Shown: positions 25,191 to 34,135, numbered from the stretch's first letter. The stretch is 64,000 nt of DNA from Sphingomonas adhaesiva (GCF_036946125.1 NZ_JAQIJT010000001.1:768501-832500), one strand, 5' to 3'. Notes: a model not told the origin generated them from the letters alone. A program made the numbers and translations.

Positions 25191-26083
25191 CGCTGACGCA
25201 TCTCGACCGCCTGGAGGCGGAGAGCATCCATATCATCCGCGAGGTCGCCGCGGTCGCGGACAAGCCGGTGATGCTCTATTCGGTCGGCAAGGATTCGGCG
25301 GTCATGCTGCATCTGGCGCGCAAGGCCTTCTACCCGGCGCCGCCGCCGTTCCCGCTGCTCCATGTCGACACCACGTGGAAGTTCCGCGCCATGTACGAGC
25401 TGCGCGACCGCGCCGCGCGCGAGGCGGGGATGGAGCTGCTGGTCCACCGCAACCCCGATGCGCTGGCGCAGGGGATCAACCCGTTCGACCACGGCGCGCT
25501 GCATACGGAGATGTGGAAGACCGAGGGGCTGAAGCAGGCGCTCGACCTCCACGGCTTCGACGCCGCCTTCGGCGGCGCGCGCCGCGACGAGGAGAAGAGC
25601 CGTGCCAAGGAGCGCATCTTCTCCTTCCGCACCGCCTCCCACCGCTGGGATCCCAAGGCGCAGCGCCCGGAGCTGTGGCACCTCTACAATGCGCGCCATG
25701 CCAGGGGGGAGAGCATGCGCGTCTTCCCGATCAGCAACTGGACCGAGCTGGACGTGTGGCAATATATCGCGCGCGAGGGGATCGAGATCGTGCCCCTGTA
25801 CTTCGCCGCGCCGCGCCCCACCGTCGAGCGCGACGGGCTGATCCTGATGGTCGACGACGATCGCTTCCGGCTGGAGCCCGGCGAGGTGCCGGTCGACCGC
25901 TCGGTCCGCTTCCGCACCCTGGGCTGCTACCCGTTGTCGGGGGCGGTGGAGAGCGAGGCGGCGACGCTCAACGACGTGATCCGCGAGATGCTGCTGACCA
26001 CCACCAGCGAACGCCAGGGCCGCGCGATCGACAAGGATGCCGGCGCCAGCATGGAGCAGAAGAAGCAGCAGGGGTATTTCTGA
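25187..26083 (+). CDS. cysD: Sulfate adenylyltransferase subunit 2
   Basis: A 298-residue PAPS-reductase-type ATP pyrophosphatase, the catalytic subunit of ATP sulfurylase. The PP-loop YSVGKDSAVMLHLA lies at about 31-44; further signatures are FGGARRDEEKSRAKER and the conserved C-terminal MEQKKQQGYF. With CysN it forms adenosine 5'-phosphosulfate from sulfate and ATP. Its stop is followed by a 145-bp palindromic element before cysNC. Confidence 0.96.
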   Translation: MTLTHLDRLEAESIHIIREVAAVADKPVMLYSVGKDSAVMLHLARKAFYPAPPPFPLLHVDTTWKFRAMYELRDRAAREAGMELLVHRNPDALAQGINPFDHGALHTEMWKTEGLKQALDLHGFDAAFGGARRDEEKSRAKERIFSFRTASHRWDPKAQRPELWHLYNARHARGESMRVFPISNWTELDVWQYIAREGIEIVPLYFAAPRPTVERDGLILMVDDDRFRLEPGEVPVDRSVRFRTLGCYPLSGAVESEAATLNDVIREMLLTTTSERQGRAIDKDAGASMEQKKQQGYF

Positions 26084-26103
26084 TGGGCACGACTGTTTCT
26101 TCC

Positions 26104-26224
26104 CCCCTCCCTTCCAGGGAGGGGCCGGGGGTGGGTGCTTGGGAAGCGGTACGTCACCACCTGCGCCAACCGAACCGTACCGCCCGGACCGCACCCACCC
26201 CAACCCCTCCCTTCCAGGGAGGGG
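26104..26224. repeat. Palindromic element between cysD and cysNC
   Basis: The element starts and ends with identical hairpins CCCCTCCCTTCCAGGGAGGGG-type (26104-26124 and 26204-26224; 8-bp stems, loop TTCCA). Inner inverted pairs GGTGGGTGC/GCACCCACC and GCGGTACG/CGTACCGC pair around the centre. The second hairpin contains the GGGAGGGG that serves as the cysNC ribosome-binding site, so it could influence its translation. Confidence 0.85.
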
Positions 26225-26228
26225 CAGA

Positions 26229-28139
26229 GTGACCGCCTACCAGCCCGACGCGCTCATCCGCGACGACATCGCCGCCTATCTCGCGCAGCACGAGGCGAAG
26301 TCGCTGCTGCGCTTCATCACCTGCGGCTCGGTCGACGACGGCAAGTCGACGCTGATCGGCCGCCTGCTCTACGATTCGAAGCAGATCTTCGAGGATCAGC
26401 TCGCCACGCTGGAGGCCGACAGCAGGCGCGTCGGGACGCAGGGGCAGAACATCGACTTCGCGCTGCTGGTCGACGGCCTCGCCGCGGAGCGCGAACAGGG
26501 CATCACGATCGACGTCGCCTATCGCTTCTTCGCAACCGGGAAGCGCAAGTTCATCGTCGCCGATACGCCGGGGCACGAACAATATACCCGCAACATGGTG
26601 ACCGGCGCGTCGACCGCCGATCTCGCGGTCATCCTGGTCGATGCGCGCAAGGGCGTGCTGACGCAGACGCGGCGGCATTCGTACCTCGCGCACCTCATCG
26701 GCATCCGCAACATCGTGCTGGCCGTCAACAAGATGGACCTTGTCGGCTATGATGCGCAAACATTCGAGCGCATCAGACTGGCCTATCGCGCCTTTGCGAG
26801 CGAGATCGGCATCACGAATTTCACCGCCATCCCCGTTTCGGGGCTCGCCGGTGACAACATCGCCAACATCCGGTCCGCGGCGATGCCCTGGTACCGCGGC
26901 CCCACCCTGATCGAGCATCTGGAAACGGTCCCCGTCGACGCCGACCGCGACGCGCGCGGCGCGTTCCGCCTGCCGGTGCAATGGGTCAACCGCCCCGATC
27001 TCGACTTCCGCGGGTTCGCGGGCACGATCGCCGGCGGCGTGGTGAAACCGGGCGACCCGGTCCGCATCGTCCCGTCGGGCCGCACCACCTCGGTGGCGCG
27101 GATCGTCGCGCTGGGCGGCGACCTGGAGCATGCGCAGGCGGGCCAGTCGGTCACGCTGACGCTGGCGGACGAGGTCGATTGCTCGCGCGGCGACATGATC
27201 GCCGCCGCGGACGATCCGCCCGAGGTCGCCGACCAGTTCGAGGCGACGCTCGTCTGGATGGCGGACGAGGCGATGCTGCCGGGCCGGTCCTATGCCTTCC
27301 AGCTGGGCACACAGGCGGCGTCCGCGACGCTGCGCACGCCCAAATATCAGGTCAACGTCAACACGTTGGAGGAGACGGCGGCACGCACGCTGGAGCTGAA
27401 CGCGATCGGCGTCGTCACGCTCGCGCTCGACCGGCCGGTGGTGTTCGCGCCCTATGCCGACAGCCGCGAGCTGGGCGGGTTCATCCTGATCGACAAGGCG
27501 ACCAACGCGACCGTCGCGGCGGGCATGATCCGCTTCGCGCTGCGCCGCGCCGCCAACGTCCACCGCCAGCATCTGGACATCACGCGAGAGAAGCGCGCGG
27601 ACCTGAAGAACCAGCGCCCCGCGGTGGTCTGGTTCACCGGACTGTCGGGCGCGGGCAAGTCGACGATCGCGAATCTGGTCGAGAAGAAGCTGGTGCGGAT
27701 GAACCGCCACACCTTCCTGCTCGACGGCGACAACGTGCGCCACGGCCTCAACCGCGACCTGGGCTTCACCGACGCCGACCGGGTGGAGAATATCCGCCGG
27801 ATCGGCGAGGTCGCGCGGCTGATGACCGACGCCGGGCTGATCGTGCTGACCGCCTTCATCTCCCCCTTCCGCGCCGAGCGCGACATGGTGCGCCAGATGC
27901 TGGCAGGCGGCGAGTTCGTCGAGGTCCATGTCGATACCACGCTCGCCGCGGCGGAAGCGCGCGACGTGAAGGGGCTCTATGCCAAGGCCCGGTCGGGCAA
28001 GCTCGCCAACTTCACCGGCATCGACAGCCCGTACGAAGCGCCCGAGGCCCCCGAAATCCGCATCGACACCGCGGCGGAGGATGCCGAGTCCGCGGCGGAC
28101 CGCATCGTCGCCTGGCTGCTGGCGCGCGAGGAGGGGTAA
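26229..28139 (+). CDS. cysN: Bifunctional sulfate adenylyltransferase subunit 1 / adenylylsulfate kinase
   Basis: A 636-residue fusion of CysN and CysC. The N-terminal GTPase has GSVDDGKS (33-40), DTPGHEQY and NKMDLVG motifs, followed by elongation-factor-like barrels to about residue 440. The C-terminal APS kinase has the P-loop GLSGAGKST (about 472-480), DGDNVRHGLN and the FISPFR loop. The GTPase drives APS synthesis with CysD; the kinase makes PAPS. The start is GTG 26229, where GGGAGGGG in a hairpin lies 4 bases upstream; longer in-frame starts would read through the repeat. Confidence 0.95.
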   Translation: MTAYQPDALIRDDIAAYLAQHEAKSLLRFITCGSVDDGKSTLIGRLLYDSKQIFEDQLATLEADSRRVGTQGQNIDFALLVDGLAAEREQGITIDVAYRFFATGKRKFIVADTPGHEQYTRNMVTGASTADLAVILVDARKGVLTQTRRHSYLAHLIGIRNIVLAVNKMDLVGYDAQTFERIRLAYRAFASEIGITNFTAIPVSGLAGDNIANIRSAAMPWYRGPTLIEHLETVPVDADRDARGAFRLPVQWVNRPDLDFRGFAGTIAGGVVKPGDPVRIVPSGRTTSVARIVALGGDLEHAQAGQSVTLTLADEVDCSRGDMIAAADDPPEVADQFEATLVWMADEAMLPGRSYAFQLGTQAASATLRTPKYQVNVNTLEETAARTLELNAIGVVTLALDRPVVFAPYADSRELGGFILIDKATNATVAAGMIRFALRRAANVHRQHLDITREKRADLKNQRPAVVWFTGLSGAGKSTIANLVEKKLVRMNRHTFLLDGDNVRHGLNRDLGFTDADRVENIRRIGEVARLMTDAGLIVLTAFISPFRAERDMVRQMLAGGEFVEVHVDTTLAAAEARDVKGLYAKARSGKLANFTGIDSPYEAPEAPEIRIDTAAEDAESAADRIVAWLLAREEG

Positions 28140-28162
28140 GGATCCGTCACCTCTCATCCTCC

Positions 28163-28346
28163 GTCACGCCGGGCTTGACCGAGACCTTTGCGAAACTCGG
28201 TTCCTTGTCCCCCGGCGAAGGCCGGGGCCCAGCTGGGGGACGGTGGTAACAGACCGAAAAGCCACGCCAACTGGGCCCCGGCCTTCGCCGGGGAACAAGA
28301 AAGGATTTTCGCAGAGGCACGACGTGCCGGGCCAAGCCCGGCATGA
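28163..28346. repeat. Paired palindromic element with TTCCTTGTCCCC-type core
   Basis: Inner arms beginning near 28200 (TTCCTTGTCCCCCGGCGAAG) and ending near 28304 (TCGCCGGGGAACAAGAA) are imperfect inverted repeats around a spacer with GGTGGTAACAGACCGAAAAG. Outer arms resemble the GAGACCTTTGCGAAA / TTTTCGCAGAGG ends of the REPIN-like elements and GTCATGCCGGGC repeats. It separates the convergent cysNC and pakF genes. Confidence 0.85.
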
Positions 28347-28356
28347 CGGAATGCCG

Positions 28357-29412
28357 CTATAGTGGCGGCTTCGACCCCCGCACCGCCGCCGACAGGATCG
28401 CGCGCGTGCCCGCATGCGCCGGATCGTATTCCACCACCGTGTCCAGGCTTTGCGCCATCGCGCGGATCAGCCGGGTGCCGACTCCGGTCCCCTTGGGCGG
28501 CGCGTCGCCGATGCCGACGCCGTCGTCCTCGACCGTCAGGCGGAAGCGGTCGTCGTCATGCCGCGTCAAGGCGATGCGGACCTGCCCCTCGCCATCGGGA
28601 TAGGCGTATTTGCACGCGTTGCTGACCAGTTCGGTGACGATCACCCCCAGCGACACCGCGCGGTCGGTCGGCAGGTTGAGCGGCGTCGCCTCCAGCTTCA
28701 GGTCGCGCGGGCGGTCGGTGGTGGACCAGGTCGCGGCCAGCTCGCGGATCAGCTGCGCCAGATAGTCGCGCATGTCGACATGCTCGACGTCATGCCCGCT
28801 GTACAGGCGGCGGTGGACGTGCGCGATCGCGGCAATGCGGCGCTCGGTATCCTCCAGCGCGGCACGCGCGGCGGGATCGGCGACCGCGCCCGCCTGCATC
28901 CGCACCATCGCGGAGACGATCTGGAGCGAGTTGGCGACGCGGTGATTCACCTCCGCCAGCAGCGCCTCCAGCCGCGCATTACTCGCGCGCAGTTCGTCCT
29001 CGGCCTGCGACTTCGCGGCCGTCAGCGCGGTCCGCGCCAGCACCTGGCGGAACGCGGCGTCGAGCAGGTCGAAGAAGTCCTCGCCCGGCGTCTTCACGAC
29101 ATAGTCCGCCGCGCCCGCGCGCAGCGCCGCCACCGCGACCCGGCTCTCCTCAGACCCGGTGACATAGACTACCGCCGGGGGGTGCGGCAGCTGCGCCAGC
29201 CGCGCCATCGTCTCCAGCCCGTCGATCCCGGGCATGTAATGATCGACTGCGACCAGGTCGAACCCCTCCGCCGCGGCCGCCGCCACGCCCGCCTCGCCGC
29301 CGTCCGCCGCGGTCACCGCATAGCCGCGCCGCTCCAGCGCGCGCGTCACCAGCCGCCGGATGCCGGCGTCGTCGTCGATATAGAGCACGCGCGGGGCCGC
29401 GGGGAGCGTCAT
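28357..29412 (-). CDS. pakF: PakF-like hybrid histidine kinase of the general stress response (REC-HisKA_2-HATPase)
   Basis: A 351-residue soluble kinase with no sensor domain. An N-terminal receiver (Asp57, Lys107) is followed by a HisKA_2 dimerisation domain with the HRxxN motif EVNHRVANSLQ (His157) and a HATPase domain (TELVSNACKYAYP, GVGIGD). In Sphingomonas melonis the identical layout is PakF, which phosphorylates PhyR and is itself activated through its receiver by the membrane kinase KipF. The neighbouring CHASE3 kinase makes that assignment strong. The start overlaps the preceding receiver gene by four bases. Orthology is inferred from architecture and synteny, not from alignment. 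Confidence 0.8.
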   Translation of the reverse strand: MTLPAAPRVLYIDDDAGIRRLVTRALERRGYAVTAADGGEAGVAAAAAEGFDLVAVDHYMPGIDGLETMARLAQLPHPPAVVYVTGSEESRVAVAALRAGAADYVVKTPGEDFFDLLDAAFRQVLARTALTAAKSQAEDELRASNARLEALLAEVNHRVANSLQIVSAMVRMQAGAVADPAARAALEDTERRIAAIAHVHRRLYSGHDVEHVDMRDYLAQLIRELAATWSTTDRPRDLKLEATPLNLPTDRAVSLGVIVTELVSNACKYAYPDGEGQVRIALTRHDDDRFRLTVEDDGVGIGDAPPKGTGVGTRLIRAMAQSLDTVVEYDPAHAGTRAILSAAVRGSKPPL

Positions 29413-29852
29413 CCGTCGAAGTCCGGGACCTGGATCACCGACAGGAACAGCCCTAGCTGGCGGATCGCGGTGGCGAAATTCTCGTAATTCACCGGCTTGG
29501 TGATATAGACGTTGGCGCCCAGATCATAGCAGCGCTGGATCTCGCGCGCGTCGTCGGTGGTCGTCAGCACGACGACGGGCGTCCGCTTCACCGCCCCGTC
29601 GCCGTTCTTGATCCGCGCCAGGATGTCGGTCCCGCTCATGTCGGGCAGGTTGAGGTCGAGGAGGATCAGCGCCGGCCCGTTGCGCGCCGGTCCGCCATCG
29701 TCGTTGAAGATATAGTCGAGCGCGCTGGTGCCGTCGGTGAAGTGGCGGATCTCGTTCATGATGCCGGCACGGCGGATGTTCTTCTCGATCAGCCGGGCAT
29801 GCCCCTCGTCGTCCTCGATCATGATGATGTTGACGGATTGCTGCGTGTTCAC
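29409..29852 (-). CDS. Single-domain response regulator between kipF-like and pakF-like genes
   Basis: A 147-residue receiver-only protein (Rcp1/CheY-like) with acidic residues in IMIEDDEGH, phosphoacceptor Asp66 (LLDLNLPDMSG), conserved Thr97 region (VVLTTTDD) and Lys119 (ITKPVNY). There is no output domain. GTG start overlaps the upstream kinase stop and the end overlaps the next kinase start, so all three are translationally coupled. It could act as phosphate sink or intermediate between the CHASE3 kinase and the REC-HisKA_2 kinase. Confidence 0.88.
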   Translation of the reverse strand: MNTQQSVNIIMIEDDEGHARLIEKNIRRAGIMNEIRHFTDGTSALDYIFNDDGGPARNGPALILLDLNLPDMSGTDILARIKNGDGAVKRTPVVVLTTTDDAREIQRCYDLGANVYITKPVNYENFATAIRQLGLFLSVIQVPDFDG

Positions 29853-31360
29853 TGCGGGTTGTCCTGAACGTTGTCGGGATGGGCGAGGGTGCGGGGGAGG
29901 GACAGGCGGAAGGTCGTGCCCTCGCCGAGCGTGGAGGTAAGGTCGATCAGCCCGCCGAGACGGAAGACGAGCGCACGCACGGTGGCGAGCCCGATCCCCT
30001 CGCCCGGGCGATCCTGCGCGCCCGAACGGCGGAACAGGTCGAACACGCGCGCATGGTCGGACGCGGCGATGCCGCGGCCGTTGTCGGCGATCTCGTAGAC
30101 GACGCGCGGGCCCTCGTACCGGCCGCTGACGACGATACGGCCGGGGACGCCGGGGCGCAGATACTTGACCGCATTCTCGATCAGGTTGGACAGGACCTGC
30201 TCGATCGAGAAGCGGTCGCTGACCACATCGGGCAGGCGCCCCGACACCTCCAGCACCGCCTCCGCCTCCGCCAGCCGGTGCGCCAGCGTGTCGCGCACCT
30301 GACCGACGATCGCGCTCACGTCGAGCCGTTCGGGCGACAGGACGCGGCGGCCGTAGCGCGACAGCTGGAGGATGGCGTTGATGAGCCGGTCCATCCGCTG
30401 CGTCGAGGACCGGATGAAGCCGATCGCCTCGGGCAAATCCTCGCGCGCGGCGAGTGCGGCATCCGGGGAGGCGAGTGCGGGCGCCTCCGCCTCGACGCGA
30501 TCGACCAGCGTGCGCAGCGACCCCGCCGCGGCCTCCAGCTCCGCGGTGAAGCCCATCACGTTGACCAGCGGAGAGCGCAGGTCGTGGCTGACGATATAGG
30601 CGAAGCGCTGGATCTCCTCGTTGGCGCGCGTCAGATCCTGGGTGCGATCCGCGACCATCTCTTCCAGATGCGCGTTGAGCGAGGCCAGGGCATCGCGCGA
30701 TCGACCGAGATCGCGGGTATAGCCCAGCACGGTGGCCAGCGAGGTGATCGCCACGATCAGCAGCAGCACCGCCGACAGCACGAGGACGGCGTAGAACATC
30801 CGCTCGCTGTCGACGACGTCGCGCTCGCGCACGTCGAGAAGCTTCTGCTCGGCGGCCGACATCCGGTCCAGCGTCTCCCGGATGTCCGCCATCGGCACGG
30901 CGGAATGCTCGGTATTGAACGCGCCGCGCGCCTCCGCCACGCGCCCTGCCGCGATCAGGTCGAGCGAGTGTTCGCGGATCGCCGCCAGCCGCTGCATCTG
31001 CGCCAGCAGGAGGCGGTAGAGCGCGGTCTGCTCCGGATTGTCCCGCACCAGCCGACGCAGATGCTTCAGCCGCAGCGGCACCGCATTGGCGCTGTTGCGA
31101 TAGATGGCGAGGAAATCGGTCTGACGCGGCGCCAGCAGATAGCCGCGGCGCGAGGTTTCGCCGCGCTCGATCGTCTGGCGCGCGTCGAGGATCGCGTTCT
31201 GAACCTCGTAGGAATGCGCCAGCCAGCGGATGTGCGTCTGCCCGCGGCTGGTCGTCCACGCCGCCGCCAGTCCGACCGCGAGCAGCGCCAGGAAGCCAAC
31301 GACCATGAAGCCGGTCAGCCTGCGCCCGATGCTCTCGTCACTGCCCCTGATGCCGGCCAT
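29849..31360 (-). CDS. kipF: KipF-like CHASE3 sensor histidine kinase
   Basis: A 503-residue membrane kinase: helix 1 at about residues 16-36, a periplasmic all-helical CHASE3 domain to about 188, helix 2 at about 190-212, then a coiled coil, a HisKA domain with YIVSHDLRSPL (His259), and HATPase_c (NLIENAVKYL, GEGIGLATVRAL). In S. melonis the CHASE3 kinase KipF senses salt and heat and phosphorylates the receiver of PakF. Here the candidate PakF is two genes downstream in the same operon. The CHASE3 hallmark ETSRRGYLL is present (about 68-76). Confidence 0.8.
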   Translation of the reverse strand: MAGIRGSDESIGRRLTGFMVVGFLALLAVGLAAAWTTSRGQTHIRWLAHSYEVQNAILDARQTIERGETSRRGYLLAPRQTDFLAIYRNSANAVPLRLKHLRRLVRDNPEQTALYRLLLAQMQRLAAIREHSLDLIAAGRVAEARGAFNTEHSAVPMADIRETLDRMSAAEQKLLDVRERDVVDSERMFYAVLVLSAVLLLIVAITSLATVLGYTRDLGRSRDALASLNAHLEEMVADRTQDLTRANEEIQRFAYIVSHDLRSPLVNVMGFTAELEAAAGSLRTLVDRVEAEAPALASPDAALAAREDLPEAIGFIRSSTQRMDRLINAILQLSRYGRRVLSPERLDVSAIVGQVRDTLAHRLAEAEAVLEVSGRLPDVVSDRFSIEQVLSNLIENAVKYLRPGVPGRIVVSGRYEGPRVVYEIADNGRGIAASDHARVFDLFRRSGAQDRPGEGIGLATVRALVFRLGGLIDLTSTLGEGTTFRLSLPRTLAHPDNVQDNPQ

Positions 31361-31437
31361 ATTGTCCGGCGGGGTATCGCGCGGGCCGCCGCCACGCCAG
31401 CGTTACTTTCGTAAAGCCGGTTAAGCGTCCGCGCGGA

Positions 31438-32208
31438 TCACAGCAGCAGCTCCTGCGGATTCATGCGCCCCACGTGCCCGCCGCCGCGCCGCCGCGCCAT
31501 CTCCGTCTCGGCGGTGAAGCGGATGTCGGGATCGCGGTCGGTCATGAACTTGACGAGGCTCTCCTCCTCGATCTCGCGCCACTCCTTGCCGCGGTCGGGG
31601 CCGTAGCGGACGCGCGGGAGCAACCCCGGCTCGCTCGACCATTGCACCAGCTGCGCCACCGACGCCTCGTTCAGCTGGTCGCGCAGGTGGTGCGCGGTGA
31701 CATAGGCGTCGGGGAAGGCGCGGTGCGCGGGCAGGCCGCGCTCGTGATCCAGCCCGGCGGGCTTGCGCCAGTAGCGCAGCACCTGGTTGGAGAAGCTGGG
31801 ACTGTCGGGCCACAGCCGCAGCGCGCATTTCCACGTGCAGATCCAGTCCGCACCGTGCGTCAGCGCGGGCGTGCAGAACTGCTCCTCGAACGCGGCGCGG
31901 TGCGCGGCGAGCGCGATGCGGCGCGGATAGGGGTCCAGCACCTGCCGCGCGACGTCGTGCCACCACGGGGCATCGGCGACGTCCTCGTCGCGGATATGGT
32001 GGATCGCCTGGGTGATCGGCGGCATCGAGCGACCGGGGTTGATGAGGATGTTGCCACCCTCGCCATACAATTCCCAGCGGCCGCCCTCGCCCAGCGCGAC
32101 ATCCTGCCACCCCACCTCGCACACCGCATGCGCGGGCGGGGCGGAGCCGGTGGTCTCCAGGTCGACGACGCGGATGATCTGCTGCGTCTGGCGGCGGGGG
32201 TACATCAT
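31438..32208 (-). CDS. DnaQ-like 3'-5' exonuclease family protein
   Basis: A 256-residue DEDDh-type exonuclease. Exo I is VVDLETTG (Asp16, Glu18); Exo II is the variant AHRAAFEEQF; Exo III reads HRAFPDAYVTAHHL with His and Asp in place. The C-terminal part carries the ExoX-like extension found in sphingomonads. A role in DNA proofreading or trimming is likely but the substrate is unknown. The start is the first of two adjacent ATGs. The gene is followed at 19 bases by the metallo-hydrolase stop, and both run on the minus strand. Confidence 0.8.
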   Translation of the reverse strand: MMYPRRQTQQIIRVVDLETTGSAPPAHAVCEVGWQDVALGEGGRWELYGEGGNILINPGRSMPPITQAIHHIRDEDVADAPWWHDVARQVLDPYPRRIALAAHRAAFEEQFCTPALTHGADWICTWKCALRLWPDSPSFSNQVLRYWRKPAGLDHERGLPAHRAFPDAYVTAHHLRDQLNEASVAQLVQWSSEPGLLPRVRYGPDRGKEWREIEEESLVKFMTDRDPDIRFTAETEMARRRGGGHVGRMNPQELLL

Positions 32209-32227
32209 GCCCGACCCATGTGGGCCC

Positions 32228-33316
32228 TTACGCGCGCGAATACCACCATATGCCGTCGCGGACGTCGCGCCGGGCGCGCCCGGTGACCTCCAGGTGGCGC
32301 AGGTGCGCCAGTGCCTCGCCGGTCGCCATCGCGACCACGTCGGGGCCGATCGGGCGGCGGAACAGCTGTCCGAAGCAGTCGACCGCGCGGCGCGGCTCGC
32401 CCATGTGCGCGACCAGCGCGTCCAGCCGGTCGCGATGCTCGCGCTCCAGTGCATCCAGCCGCGCGTGCAGCCCGTAGAAGGGATCGCCATGACCCGGCAG
32501 CACCAGCAGGTCGTCGGACAGGTCGCGGAACCGCTCGATCGAGGCGAGCCATTCGCCGAGCGGATCGGCGCCCGGTTCGTTGGCATGGAGCGAGATGTTG
32601 GAGCTGATCCGCGGCAGCACCTGATCGCCCGCGATCAGGATGCGGCGTTCCTCGTCGAGCAGGCACGCGTGCTCCGGCGAATGGCCGCTGCCGACAACCA
32701 CGCGCCAGTCGTGGCCGCCGATCCGCAGCATTTCGCCGTCGCGGATGCGGACATAGCCCAGCGGCAGCCGCGCGATCATCTTCGAGAAATTGGCGAAACC
32801 GCCCTTCGAGGCGGTGGCGATCTGCTCCACGTCCCAGCCCGCGCCGCGCCAGAAGGCGACCTGTTCCTCGGGCACCTCGGTCCGGGCATCGGCCGACAGC
32901 ATCCGCGCCATCAGCCATTCGGTCCGCGTCATCAGGATCGGGGCATCGTCCGAACGGCGCGACAGCCACCCCGCCAGCCCGATATGGTCGGGGTGCATGT
33001 GCGTCCCCAGGATGCGCGTCACGCGCCTGCCCGCCAGCGGCCCCTCCAGGATCGTCCGCCACGCCTCGGTCGAGCGCGGCGAGGCGGTGCCGGTATCGAT
33101 CGCGAGCAGCTCGTCGTCGCCATCGTCGAGGATCAGGCCGTTGACGTGCTTGAGCGGCCCGCTCATCGGCACGCGCCACCAGCGGATGCCGGGCGCGATC
33201 GTCAGCAATTCGCCCGGCTGCGGCGCGCGGTCGCCGAAGGGGAAGGTGAGCCCCTCGCTGCTGGTCGGGGTCAGCCCTTCGTCGCCGATGAGCGCGCGCT
33301 GGTAATGCGTTGCCAT
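32228..33316 (-). CDS. MBL-fold metallo-hydrolase
   Basis: A 362-residue metallo-beta-lactamase-fold hydrolase. The HxHxDH motif THMHPDHIG gives His106, His108, Asp110 and His111; further ligands lie in GSGHSPEHA, AGDQVLP and PGHGDP. It has a long C-terminal region with conserved histidines (EALAHLRHLEV), typical of glyoxalase II-like members in alphaproteobacteria (often annotated as hydroxyacylglutathione hydrolase-like). The substrate is unknown. I begin at the ATG before THYQRALI; a GTG 12 codons upstream would also be in frame. Confidence 0.85.
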   Translation of the reverse strand: MATHYQRALIGDEGLTPTSSEGLTFPFGDRAPQPGELLTIAPGIRWWRVPMSGPLKHVNGLILDDGDDELLAIDTGTASPRSTEAWRTILEGPLAGRRVTRILGTHMHPDHIGLAGWLSRRSDDAPILMTRTEWLMARMLSADARTEVPEEQVAFWRGAGWDVEQIATASKGGFANFSKMIARLPLGYVRIRDGEMLRIGGHDWRVVVGSGHSPEHACLLDEERRILIAGDQVLPRISSNISLHANEPGADPLGEWLASIERFRDLSDDLLVLPGHGDPFYGLHARLDALEREHRDRLDALVAHMGEPRRAVDCFGQLFRRPIGPDVVAMATGEALAHLRHLEVTGRARRDVRDGIWWYSRA

Positions 33317-33384
33317 GGCAACGGCGTAGCGCGTGTCGGGGGGCGCCGTCACGCGGTAAATGAAGCGAACGGCTTAGGGGCTCA

Positions 33385-33413
33385 CGTCATCCCGGCTCAA
33401 GGCCGGGGTGACG
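33385..33413. repeat. Short palindromic repeat between trcR and the hydrolase gene
   Basis: CGTCATCCCGGC and GCCGGGGTGACG pair around TCAAG. It is a single unit of the same repeat kind seen at 16423, and could act as a transcription terminator for trcR. Confidence 0.7.
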
Positions 33414-33436
33414 AAGGACGTGACAGCGGCCAGGTT

Positions 33437-34111
33437 TCAGCGGCGGAACGGGTCCTCGAACGCCGGGCGCGGCGCGTCGCTGTCCACGCCGTTCTCCGCA
33501 TCGCGCGCCGCCTGCTCGCGCTGCGCGCGCAGCGACGCGATCAGCGCCTCGCGGTCGCCGTCGAGGCGGGTGTCGGTCTGCTGCTGCTCGATCCCGGCGG
33601 CCTTGGCGGCCTTGGCGACGGCGGCGTCCAGCTCGCGCTGCGTCGTCAGGCCCAGCGTCACCGGATCCTTCGGCGTGATGTTGGCGATGTTCCAGTGGCT
33701 GCGGTCGCGGATCGCCGCGATCGTGGTGCGCGTGGTGCCGATCAGGTTGCCGATCGCGCCGTCCGAGATTTCCGGATGGTTGCGGATGATCCAGGCGATG
33801 CCGTCGGGTTTGTCCTGCCGCTTGCTGACCGGGGTGTAGCGCGGCCCCTTGGTACGGCGCACCTGGTCCGGACCCTTGGTCATCTTCATGCGGTAATCGG
33901 GATCGGCCTGCGCCTTGTCGATCTCGTCCTGCGTCACCTCATGCGCGCGAACGGGGTCGCGCCCGGTCAGCTTGGTCGCGGCGGTGTCGTCGGCGATCGC
34001 CTGCACCTCCAGGATGTGCAGCCCGCAGAAATCGGCGATCTGCTCGAAGGAAAGCGCGGTATTGTCGACCAGCCAGGAGGCGGTGGCATGGGGCATGAGC
34101 GGCTGGTTCAT
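33437..34111 (-). CDS. trcR: Cell-cycle transcriptional regulator TrcR (DUF1013)
   Basis: A 224-residue DUF1013 protein. The signatures MPHATASWLVDNTALSFEQI, FCGLHILEVQAIAD and the helix-turn-helix-like SDGAIGNLIGTTRTTIAAIRD are conserved across Alphaproteobacteria. TrcR of Caulobacter associates with RNA polymerase at promoters and affects cell-cycle gene expression. The C-terminal tail (about 175-224) is charged and probably disordered. It is a single minus-strand gene with a hairpin terminator of the upstream operon in front. Confidence 0.88.
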   Translation of the reverse strand: MNQPLMPHATASWLVDNTALSFEQIADFCGLHILEVQAIADDTAATKLTGRDPVRAHEVTQDEIDKAQADPDYRMKMTKGPDQVRRTKGPRYTPVSKRQDKPDGIAWIIRNHPEISDGAIGNLIGTTRTTIAAIRDRSHWNIANITPKDPVTLGLTTQRELDAAVAKAAKAAGIEQQQTDTRLDGDREALIASLRAQREQAARDAENGVDSDAPRPAFEDPFRR

Positions 34112-34135
34112 GCGGGGAACTCCATAAATGCAAAG

